Translations under genes and position numbers: made by a program
Source: Hyphomonas sp.
Lineage (GTDB): Bacteria > Pseudomonadota > Alphaproteobacteria > Caulobacterales > Hyphomonadaceae
Assembly (NCBI GenBank): GCA_003486945.1
Contig: DNFL01000160.1
Location: 1-6,850 of the forward strand
Length of the DNA stretch: 6,850 nt
Direction of reading: 5' to 3'
The notes under the pieces: model-generated
The model's database searches: none
Told to the model about the DNA's origin: nothing
The model's input: only the letters and a program-made list of their open reading frames with translations
Shown here: piece by piece, positions 1-5,410 of the stretch
Position numbering within the stretch: the stretch's first letter is position 1
Layout: the number at the start of each line of letters is the position of its first letter

Positions 1-660
1 CAGATCCGTCAGCAGACGGAGAGGGTCGCGGTAGCGCACGGTGACGGTGTCACGGTCAGCGACCGGCAGGGCGAAACCGGCGCGCTGCAGGAGAGCCGCC
101 ATGTCGCGCAGGCCTGGCAGAGGCGACAGGCGCGGGGCGAGGCCGCCGGTCAGTTCGGATTCGGCTTCGGTGAGGACGTCGCGCAGTTCTGACAGCGTGC
201 CGGCGGCAAACAGCGCGCCGAGGAAGAGGCCGTCCGGTTTCAGGATACGCCTAATTTGGGCGAGCGCGCCCGGCAGGTCGTTGACCCAGTGCAGGGTCAG
301 CGGCGCGAGGACGAGATCGAAACCGGCTTCCGGGAAGGCGAGGTTTTCGGCATCGGCTTCAGCGGTTTCGAGGCCGCGGGCTTTCGCGATGGCAGAGAAG
401 GCGGGAGCCGTGTCGGCGGCGACCATTGCACCGGCCTTGCCGGCGGCGAGGAGGCGGGCCGACAACTCACCACCGGCGGCGCCGAGTTCGAGGCCGCACC
501 CGAATGAGCGGGGAGTGTCGGCAAGGCGGCTTTCCAGGTCGTCAATCACGCGCTGTCGCAGGAAGTCATAGTCTGCAAAGGCTGCAGCCATCCGCTGGCG
601 GCGCGCGGCGAGGCGTGCGCTGTTGAAGATGCGGGGCGGGGCAGGGAGTGGCGCCTTCAT
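1..660 (-). CDS. NDUFAF5-like SAM-dependent methyltransferase-fold protein, 3' end beyond the window
   Basis: The window holds the first 220 residues, with no stop codon before the left edge. The N-terminus reads PPRIFNSARLAARRQRMA and then ADYDFL, the usual opening of this family. A class I methyltransferase core follows: SAM-binding loop LELGAAGG at residues 57-64, an acidic strand-2 end at D83, DAEN at 103-106 and FDLVLAPLTLHWVNDLP at 114-130. After that come ILKPDGLF and, later, TGGLAPRLSPL. LHWVNDLP, ILKPDG and the SP-type segment closely resemble human NDUFAF5, a mitochondrial complex I assembly factor that hydroxylates an arginine of NDUFS7, and its alphaproteobacterial relatives. A role in maturing respiratory complex I is an inference from that homology. 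BioC-type methyltransferases are more distant alternatives. The start at 660 is chosen because it keeps the family N-terminus, although no clear ribosome-binding site precedes it. It is divergent from comF, with 10 bases between the start codons. About 70-100 C-terminal residues are probably missing. Confidence 0.85.
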   Translation of the reverse strand, partial: MKAPLPAPPRIFNSARLAARRQRMAAAFADYDFLRQRVIDDLESRLADTPRSFGCGLELGAAGGELSARLLAAGKAGAMVAADTAPAFSAIAKARGLETAEADAENLAFPEAGFDLVLAPLTLHWVNDLPGALAQIRRILKPDGLFLGALFAAGTLSELRDVLTEAESELTGGLAPRLSPLPGLRDMAALLQRAGFALPVADRDTVTVRYRDPLRLLTDL

Positions 661-670
661 GACGGGGGAT

Positions 671-1325
671 ATGCCCAGCGGAGGAGCCGGGGCCAAGGCG
701 TTTTTCCGCAGCGTGTCGGATTTATCTGGCCGCCACGTTCGCTGGTGAGCGGGGCGAGGGGCGCCGGGCGCGGACCGTTGACACCGAAAGAGTTCGCGAA
801 GCTGCGCTTGTGTCCGAGCCGCTCTGCGACCGGTGCGGGGTGCCGCTGGATGACCGCACGGGAGATGAAACCTGGTGCGTGGCCTGTATTGCGCGCCCAC
901 CGAAATTGGACCGGGCGCGGTCGGCGTTGGTCTATGATGATTTTTTCAAGGCGGCCGGTGCTGGACCTGAAACGCTCCGGGCGGCGCTACGGTCTCTCCA
1001 CCTTTGCCGGATGGATGGGGCAGGCGGGCGGGGCGCTAATCGATACGGCGGACGTGATCATGCCGGTGCCGCTGCAAACGCGGCGCACGCCAGGCCAGGC
1101 GGGCCTCGCTCGCAAGGCGCGGCGGCGGAACGTGACCGGAGCGTTCAGGGTGCGCAAGGGCCGGGAAGGCGGATTGCCGGAGCAAGCGTGCTGCTGATGG
1201 ATGATGTGCTGACGACCGGGGCGACGCTTTTGGCCTATGCGCGTGCCCTGAAACGGGCAGGGGCGCGGCAGGTTGACGTCTTGGTGCTGGCGCGCGTTGT
1301 CCGGGAAATCGACATTACCATATAA
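671..1325 (+). pseudogene. comF: comF-family phosphoribosyltransferase, broken by frameshifts and an internal deletion
   Basis: ComF proteins are zinc-ribbon plus PRTase-fold proteins linked to DNA uptake in competent bacteria. The likely start is ATG 671, with GGGGGA just upstream, but that frame stops at 746 after 25 codons. Homology then moves between frames. FIWPPRSLVSGARGAG to AKLR is read in the frame of 721. VSEPLCDRCGVPLD to LVYDD is read in the frame of 810. VLDLKRSGRRYG to TGAFRVRK is read in the frame of 961. GASVLLMDDVLTTGAT, the PRPP-binding motif, to the stop at 1323-1325 is in the frame of 810 again. The breaks lie near 720, 808-810, the six-T run at 941-946, and 1159-1170. After PVPL (ends 1074) the sequence jumps to RRTPGQAGL, so the usual RRxxRGFNQ region of about 35 residues is missing in frame. 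The first CxxC of the zinc ribbon is also absent (SLVS); the CDRC and CVAC pairs remain. Repairing the four shifts gives 218 residues, against roughly 240-255 usual. Three of the shifts sit at T runs and could be sequencing errors, but the deletion cannot be. Confidence 0.85.
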
Positions 1326-1326
1326 T
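1297..1326 (+). promoter_or_regulatory. Predicted sigma-70-type promoter for grxC
   Basis: TTGTCC at 1297-1302 is followed after 18 bases by an exact TATAAT at 1321-1326, which overlaps the comF stop codon. This predicts a transcript starting near 1333 with a leader of about 40 bases before grxC. It fits independent expression of grxC downstream of a dead comF. The call rests on consensus match only. Confidence 0.5.
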
Positions 1327-1335
1327 AAATGTTAC

Positions 1336-1352
1336 AGGCGCAGCATGCGCCT
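1336..1352 (+). promoter_or_regulatory. Short hairpin in the grxC leader
   Basis: AGGCGCA and TGCGCCT form a perfect 7-bp stem around a 3-base GCA loop. It lies between the comF stop and the grxC ribosome-binding site. No T-run follows, so it is a poor intrinsic terminator. It would sit at the very 5' end of a transcript from the predicted promoter and could stabilise it. The role is unknown. Confidence 0.35.
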
Positions 1353-1373
1353 AGGTTCAGGTGAGAAAGGCCC

Positions 1374-1634
1374 ATGGCGAAAGTCACGATCTATACGCGG
1401 ATGTTCTGCCCCTACTGCACGCGCGCGGTATCGCTGCTGAAAAGCAAGGGTGTCGAGATTAACGAGATTGATGCCGGAATGGACGCCAAGCTGCGTGCAG
1501 AGATGGTCCAGCGCTCGAAGGGCGGGAACACTTTTCCGCAGATCTTCGTCGGCGACACGCATATCGGCGGCTGCGACGACATGATGGCGCTGGAGCGGGA
1601 AGGAAGGCTCGACCCGCTGCTCGCTGGGGCGTGA
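1374..1634 (+). CDS. grxC: Glutaredoxin 3 (GrxC)
   Basis: This is an 86-residue cytoplasmic glutathione-dependent dithiol oxidoreductase, full length for bacterial glutaredoxin 3. It reduces protein disulfides and glutathione mixed disulfides, for example in ribonucleotide reductase. The active site CPYC is at residues 12-15. The cis-proline loop is TFP at 53-55 (T53, F54, P55). The glutathione-binding GGCDD is at 65-69, followed by the usual DDMMALEREGRLDPLL ending. C67 next to the GG is typical of GrxC. GAGAAAGG at 1363-1370 serves as ribosome-binding site, close to the ATG. The DUF1178 gene starts 13 bases after the stop, and its ribosome-binding site overlaps the stop region, so the two are probably cotranscribed. 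comF-grxC-DUF1178 neighbourhoods are common in alphaproteobacteria. Confidence 0.96.
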   Translation: MAKVTIYTRMFCPYCTRAVSLLKSKGVEINEIDAGMDAKLRAEMVQRSKGGNTFPQIFVGDTHIGGCDDMMALEREGRLDPLLAGA

Positions 1635-1647
1635 GGAGCCAGACCGC

Positions 1648-2094
1648 ATGATCCGCTATGCCCTTCTCTGCAGCGACTGCGAGCATGGCTTCGAGGCCTG
1701 GTTTGCCTCTTCGGCGGCGTATGACACGCAGGCGAAGCGCAAGCTGGTCGCGTGCCCGGACTGCGATGGGCGCAATGTGACCAAGCAGATCATGGCGCCG
1801 GCGGTGCGTACGTCCGAGCGCAAGGCGGCAGAGCCGGACGCCGAAGCGCTGGCGAAGGAATTTGTGAAGCAGGCCCGCGCGCATGTTTCGGAGAATTTCG
1901 ATTATGTCGGCGAGGATTTCGCCGAAGAAGCCCGCGCCATGTATTATGGCGAGACCGAAGACCGCCCGATCTGGGGCGAGACAACGGCTGAGGAACGCGA
2001 AGCGCTGAAGGAAGAGGGTGTGCCGGCCTTGCCGCTGCCTGCGCCGTTCGCCCCGAAGAAGCCGAAACGCAAGGCGGGCCGGGCGCTGAACTGA
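1648..2094 (+). CDS. DUF1178 family zinc-ribbon-like protein
   Basis: This 148-residue cytoplasmic protein of unknown function matches DUF1178, a family frequent in Alpha- and Betaproteobacteria. The N-terminus MIRYALLCSDCEHGFEAWF is the family signature. Cysteines C8, C11, C36 and C39 form two CxxC pairs (CSDC and CPDC), which suggests a bound zinc. They are followed by the conserved KQIMAPAV at about 46-53. The middle (about 65-105) is charged and helical, with the conserved ENFDYVG and FAEEARAMYYGE segments and then RPIWGETTAEE. The C-terminus is proline- and lysine-rich and probably disordered. GAGGAG at 1632-1637 precedes the ATG and overlaps the grxC stop, pointing to an operon with grxC. 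In many alphaproteobacteria a carbon-nitrogen hydrolase gene lies between these two, but there is none here. No biochemical function can be assigned. Confidence 0.93.
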   Translation: MIRYALLCSDCEHGFEAWFASSAAYDTQAKRKLVACPDCDGRNVTKQIMAPAVRTSERKAAEPDAEALAKEFVKQARAHVSENFDYVGEDFAEEARAMYYGETEDRPIWGETTAEEREALKEEGVPALPLPAPFAPKKPKRKAGRALN

Positions 2095-2118
2095 GACTGC
2101 AGGGGCGCTTTGACGCGC

Positions 2119-2147
2119 TTGATGGGGCAGGGCGCCTTGGTTAGAAG
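2119..2147 (+). promoter_or_regulatory. Possible promoter of the subunit IV-like gene
   Basis: TTGATG at 2119-2124 and TAGAAG at 2142-2147 are separated by 17 bases, with the downstream start codon 27 bases further on. Both boxes are only moderate matches to the sigma-70 consensus. The 80-base gap after the DUF1178 gene makes a separate promoter plausible. Confidence 0.3.
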
Positions 2148-2174
2148 GCGGGATATACGATTCCGGAGGGCAAC

Positions 2175-2477
2175 ATGGCCACGCACGACTATCACCGCGG
2201 CGAGATGGACATCCGCGACCAGAAAGCCACCTGGGACGGTTTCATCACCGGCAGCGTGTGGGGCGGCCTGATCATCATCCTGATGGTCGGCCATGCGACC
2301 CTTGCTATTGCCATCGGCCTCAACTGGGCGGTTTCGCTTGGCCTGAGTACGGTTGTCGGCGTGGCCGCCGGTCTCCTGATGAACCTCGGCGGCCGCTGGA
2401 TGGCGACCGTGGTGGTGCTGTTCGTGCTGGCGCTGATCGTGCAGGCCCTGATCTGGCTGTTCGGCGCCGTTCTCTGA
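2175..2477 (+). CDS. aa3-type cytochrome c oxidase subunit IV-like membrane protein
   Basis: The protein has 100 residues. Its soluble N-terminus carries HRGEMDIRDQKATWDGFI at residues 7-24, the hallmark of the alphaproteobacterial aa3 cytochrome c oxidase subunit IV family (short GEMDIxxxxxTxxGF peptide plus one helix). Three hydrophobic segments follow, at about 25-47, 51-71 and 75-97. Family members are often only 45-70 residues with a single helix, so the two extra helices are notable. In the known oxidase, subunit IV is a small accessory subunit that contacts the core subunits in the inner membrane but is not catalytic. No other oxidase gene is nearby, so it is an orphan by position and its link to the oxidase is inferred from the motif. 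GGAGG at 2163-2167 is a good ribosome-binding site 7 bases before the ATG. Confidence 0.82.
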   Translation: MATHDYHRGEMDIRDQKATWDGFITGSVWGGLIIILMVGHATLAIAIGLNWAVSLGLSTVVGVAAGLLMNLGGRWMATVVVLFVLALIVQALIWLFGAVL

Positions 2478-2529
2478 CGCCTTTCCGGCAGGATTTAACC
2501 GGACCCTAAGCCCTCAAGCGGCATACCCC

Positions 2530-2565
2530 TTGAACTTTATCGACAATCGCTAAAGTAACGATTGT
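2530..2565 (+). promoter_or_regulatory. Promoter region with a candidate operator for the NatAB-like operon
   Basis: A perfect inverted repeat, ACAATCG (2543-2549) and CGATTGT (2559-2565), flanks a 9-base centre, CTAAAGTAA, for a 23-base dyad. A possible -35 box TTGAAC lies at 2530-2535. The best -10-like sequence, TAAAGT (2551-2556), sits inside the dyad, though the 15-base spacing is short. A dimeric repressor or activator bound here could control the ABC operon. No regulator gene is visible in the window, and the regulator family cannot be named. Confidence 0.4.
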
Positions 2566-2587
2566 GAGCAGTTTGAGGAGACCGCCG

Positions 2588-3553
2588 ATGGGCGATGCAC
2601 CACTCGTCATGTCCGGTGCAACGAAGCGTTTCGGCGCTTTCACGGCAGTCAATTCCCTGAGCTTCACCGTACCGGCGGGCCAGATTGTCGGCTTCCTTGG
2701 GCCGAACGGGGCCGGCAAGTCGACCAGTCTGCGCATGGCGCTGGGCGTGATGGAACCGGATGAGGGCGAAGTGGCGCTTTTCGGCGTGAAGCCCGAGATC
2801 CGCGCGTTGAAACGTGTCGGCTTCCTTCCTGAGGAACGCGGCCTCTACAAGAAGATGACCGCGCGAGACACCATCACCTATTTCGCGCGCCTGAAGGGCA
2901 TGAGCGCAAACGATGCCAAGGCGCGCGCCGACGAACTGCTGGAATCGACCGGGCTCGGCAAGTTCCGTCTCTCGCGGATTTCCAAGCTGTCGAAGGGCAT
3001 GGCGCAGAAGGTGCAGATTCTCTCGACGCTGGCCCACCGTCCGGATTTCCTCATTCTCGACGAGCCGTTCTCCGGACTCGACCCGATGAACCAGCAGACC
3101 CTGGAAAACCTGATCCGCGCCGAGCATGAACGCGGCGCGACGATCCTGTTCTCGACCCATGTGATGGAGCATGCCGAGCGGTTATGCGACCGGATCGTGA
3201 TGCTGGCGCGCGGGCGCAAGGTGCTGGATGGCACGCTGGAGGAAGCCTATGCGACGCTCGGGCAGGGCGCGCGGGTTTCGGTATCTGCAGGCTTCGATCT
3301 TGCCGCGGCTCTGGCGTCGAAGGGTTTCTCTGCGCACCGCGCCGCCGACAAGGGGCCGGGTGAGGCCTGGCGGGTGGAGTTGCCGAAGGGCCTTGGCGCG
3401 CAGGACGCGCTGCGCGCGGCGCTCGAAGCGGGCGCACCGATCCTCGGGTTCCAGCCGGAAGAGGCGCGTCTGCGCGATGTGTTCGTCAATCTTGTCGGCG
3501 AGGCGGAGGCGGCTGCGCTCGATGTGCCGACACCGGCCGAGGAGGCAGCCTGA
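2588..3553 (+). CDS. natA: ABC transporter ATP-binding protein, NatA type
   Basis: This 321-residue cytoplasmic ATPase powers the permease encoded next door. The nucleotide-binding domain is complete: Walker A GPNGAGKST at 38-46, LPEERGLYKKMT after the Q-loop position at 80-91, signature LSKGM at 134-138, Walker B FLILDEP at 154-160 with the catalytic E159, D-loop SGLD, and switch histidine H191. A C-terminal extension of about 110 residues ends in EEARLRDVFVNLVGE, the DUF4162-type tail seen in NatA- and DrrA-like ATPases. ATG 2588 is preferred because GAGGAG (2575-2580) precedes it by 7 bases. An in-frame GTG at 2564 would add eight residues but lies inside the operator dyad. The stop TGA overlaps the permease ATG by one base, indicating translational coupling. 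B. subtilis NatAB exports sodium; the substrate here is not determined, so the symbol denotes family only. Confidence 0.93.
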   Translation: MGDAPLVMSGATKRFGAFTAVNSLSFTVPAGQIVGFLGPNGAGKSTSLRMALGVMEPDEGEVALFGVKPEIRALKRVGFLPEERGLYKKMTARDTITYFARLKGMSANDAKARADELLESTGLGKFRLSRISKLSKGMAQKVQILSTLAHRPDFLILDEPFSGLDPMNQQTLENLIRAEHERGATILFSTHVMEHAERLCDRIVMLARGRKVLDGTLEEAYATLGQGARVSVSAGFDLAAALASKGFSAHRAADKGPGEAWRVELPKGLGAQDALRAALEAGAPILGFQPEEARLRDVFVNLVGEAEAAALDVPTPAEEAA

Positions 3554-4953
3554 TGCGCAATATCTACCTGATCTTCCGGCGCGATTTCCTCGGCTATGTC
3601 AAAGCCTGGGGCTTCTGGCTGAGCCTCGCGGCAGTGCCGCTGTTCCTGATCCTCGGCGTCGGCTTCGGCATGTTCGCGGCGACCACATCGCCGGTGCGCT
3701 ATTATGCCGTGGTGGCGCCGACGCCCGCGATCTCGCAGGCCATCGAAGCCGAGTTCCAGCGGCGCGTGTCGGATGCGGCCAAAGAAGCTGCGGAACTGGC
3801 AAAGCGGATGAACATCCCGTTGAGTGAAGCCGAGGAGCAGATTTCCGAAGCAGCCGGGGGAGGGCGGAAGTATTTCGAAGTGCCCCCACCGGCGCGCACG
3901 CTGGAAGAGCTTCGCCCATGGCTGGCGGGTGAGCGGACGGTGGCCGGGCCGGCCGGCGAGCGCGGATTGTTTGCCGCCTTCATCCTGTCGGAAGACGGAA
4001 GCCAGCTTGAATACTGGAGCAACGACGTGAACGTCGACGCGCTGCAGCGCACGGCGGAAATCGCGATGCGCGACATGAGCCGGCGCGACGCGCTGACCGC
4101 CGCGGGTCTGGAGACAGATTTCCTGAAACAGGCTGACAATGCGGCGGTGAAGGTTCCGGCATTCCGCCTGAACAATACCCATGCCGGCGAAAGCGGTGCG
4201 GAAGTCACGATCGCTGACCGCGCCCCGGCGATCGTGTCCGGCGCGCTCGCCTATTTCCTCTGGCTGATGGTGTTCTCGATCATCCAGTACCTGCTTATGG
4301 GCACGATCGAGGAACGCTCCAACAAGATTTTCGACACGCTGCTGACGTCGGTGAAACTGCCGGAGCTGCTGGCCGGCAAGCTGCTCGCCGTGTTCGCCGT
4401 GACCTCGACGATGATGCTGTCATGGACGGCGTTTGCGGGCATAGGCTCGGCTGTGTTTGCGGCGCAGGTGCCGGGCATGACCGATACGATCAGCCCGTTC
4501 CTTGCGGCACTGACCGATCCCGGCCTGATCATCCCGGCACTGATCAGTTTCGTGCTCGGCTATGTGCTTTACGGCGCGATCTTCATGGCGCTCGGCTCGC
4601 TGTGTGACACGATCCAGGAAGCGCAAACGCTGCTCTCACCGATGATGATCCTGCTTATGTTGCCGATGTTCGCGATCTTCATCGCCTTCCAGGACCCTGG
4701 CTCGCCGGTGATCGATATTGCCAGCTGGGTGCCGGTGTTCACGCCTTTCCTCCTGATCCTGCGCATTCCGCATGATCCGCCGATGTGGGAGATCATCGCG
4801 CAGATGGTGATGATGGCGGCGGTGACCGCGGTGATCGTCTGGCTGTCGACCAAGGTCTACCGCGCGGGCGCGGTGCATGGCGCAGGCATCGGCGAGATCG
4901 GCGGGATGATCAAATCCGCGATGGGGATCAAGCCGAAAGCGGTGAAGGAGTAG
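3553..4953 (+). CDS. natB: ABC-2 type transporter permease, NatB type
   Basis: This 466-residue inner-membrane permease is the partner of the preceding ATPase. Its layout is that of the NatB/ABC2_membrane_3 family. There is a short cytoplasmic start and a first membrane helix at about 20-43. A large extracytoplasmic domain follows at about 44-222; it includes a charged, probably helical stretch at 60-100. The remaining helices cluster at about 225-249, 274-300, 324-350, 360-380, 386-404 (weaker) and 411-432. The cytoplasmic EERSNKIFDTLLTSVKLPELLAGK after helix 2 is the conserved coupling segment (usually EExSNRIxExLLSSV) that meets the ATPase. The ATG overlaps the natA stop by one base. The family exports ions or small molecules; sodium is the best-known NatAB substrate, but nothing here fixes the substrate. 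The gene ends 5 bases from the stop of a convergent gene. Confidence 0.9.
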   Translation: MRNIYLIFRRDFLGYVKAWGFWLSLAAVPLFLILGVGFGMFAATTSPVRYYAVVAPTPAISQAIEAEFQRRVSDAAKEAAELAKRMNIPLSEAEEQISEAAGGGRKYFEVPPPARTLEELRPWLAGERTVAGPAGERGLFAAFILSEDGSQLEYWSNDVNVDALQRTAEIAMRDMSRRDALTAAGLETDFLKQADNAAVKVPAFRLNNTHAGESGAEVTIADRAPAIVSGALAYFLWLMVFSIIQYLLMGTIEERSNKIFDTLLTSVKLPELLAGKLLAVFAVTSTMMLSWTAFAGIGSAVFAAQVPGMTDTISPFLAALTDPGLIIPALISFVLGYVLYGAIFMALGSLCDTIQEAQTLLSPMMILLMLPMFAIFIAFQDPGSPVIDIASWVPVFTPFLLILRIPHDPPMWEIIAQMVMMAAVTAVIVWLSTKVYRAGAVHGAGIGEIGGMIKSAMGIKPKAVKE

Positions 4954-4961
4954 CGCCTTCA
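4943..4961. terminator. Weak hairpin shared by the two convergent gene ends
   Basis: TGAAGG (4943-4948) and CCTTCA (4956-4961) form a 6-bp stem with a 7-base loop. The hairpin spans the stop codons of both converging genes. There is no T-run on either side, so intrinsic termination is doubtful. It may still limit read-through or protect 3' ends. Confidence 0.2.
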
Positions 4962-5384
4962 GCTCTGCGCAGGCGGGGTGGGGCGCGACCAGATGAAGGC
5001 GGCAACCGCTGCCAGAACCAGAACCTGGACCGCAAAGACCGGCCACGGAACAGCAAGCGCCAGCGAGATCGCGAGGACAGCGGCCATGGCCAGCGAACTT
5101 GCAATCTTTGTGCGCCGGTTGATGGCGCCGTGAGCACGCCAGTCGGCGATCAGCGGACCAAAAGTGCGGTGATGGATCAGCCAGGCATGCCAGCGGTCGG
5201 ACGAGCGTGAAAAGGCGAATGCGGCCAGCAGGATGAAAGGCGTCGTCGGCAAAAGCGGAACAACGACGCCGATTGCGCCAAGGCCAAGGGAAATGATCCC
5301 CAGCGTGAACCAAGCTGCGCGCCGGGGGGTCATCTTGCGTCCGCGAACATCATGCCCTGCCTTTGCGGATTTGGGCTGCCACAT
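4959..5384 (-). CDS. YbaN/DUF454 family inner-membrane protein
   Basis: The protein has 141 residues from ATG 5384. It matches DUF454, whose E. coli member YbaN is about 125 residues and of unknown function. The first membrane helix (about 25-42) runs into the family hallmark VVPLLPTTPFILLAAFAFSR at about 41-60. A conserved cytoplasmic stretch follows, HAWLIHHRTFGPLIADWRAH then GAINRRTK. Two further hydrophobic segments (about 97-112 and 114-132) end in a short polar tail. Neither candidate start has a strong ribosome-binding site. An in-frame ATG at 5333 gives 124 residues, nearer the usual family length, with a weak GGA 6 bases upstream, so the true start is uncertain. The gene begins 26 bases after the peptidase stop on the same strand, so it may be the distal gene of that operon. 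It converges with the permease gene. Confidence 0.88.
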   Translation of the reverse strand: MWQPKSAKAGHDVRGRKMTPRRAAWFTLGIISLGLGAIGVVVPLLPTTPFILLAAFAFSRSSDRWHAWLIHHRTFGPLIADWRAHGAINRRTKIASSLAMAAVLAISLALAVPWPVFAVQVLVLAAVAAFIWSRPTPPAQS

Positions 5385-5410
5385 CAACCGGCAAGCGTGT
5401 CATCCGCAGA

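Noticed and set aside
41..571. Plus-strand frame of 176 codons opposite the methyltransferase
   Set aside because: Serine- and arginine-rich shadow of the complementary strand. The methyltransferase motifs are clear on the minus strand.
941..946. Six-T run as a programmed frameshift or transcriptional slippage site in comF
   Set aside because: Slippage here could repair only one of four frame breaks, and the internal deletion would remain. Decay or sequence error is simpler.
745..1197. Open frame of 150 codons starting with GTG, taken as a separate gene
   Set aside because: Residues from about 21 to 70 do not match anything, while the parts before and after match ComF. It is another frame of the same pseudogene.
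810..1325. Open frame of 171 codons taken alone as a shortened ComF protein
   Set aside because: Its middle (about 960-1170) is out of frame with ComF homology. Only the two ends match, so it is a fragment of the broken gene rather than a functional protein.
2484..2503. TCCGG/CCGGA inverted repeat after the subunit IV-like gene as a terminator
   Set aside because: The stem is only 5 bp with a 10-base loop and has no T-run, so it is not distinguishable from chance in GC-rich DNA.
2825..2860. Glutamate at the usual Q-loop position of the natA product (LPEERG)
   Set aside because: LPEERGLY-type sequences are common in NatA-like ATPases, so it is a subfamily trait and not a defect.
3247..4182. 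Long minus-strand frame of 311 codons opposite natA and natB
   Set aside because: It is antisense to two well-supported genes and crosses their junction. Its composition is arginine-, alanine- and histidine-rich, as expected from high-GC shadow frames, and it has no recognisable domain.
4636..5313. Minus-strand frame of 225 codons overlapping the YbaN gene and the end of natB
   Set aside because: It is a shifted frame of the YbaN gene plus antisense of natB. The DUF454 hallmark is in the other frame.
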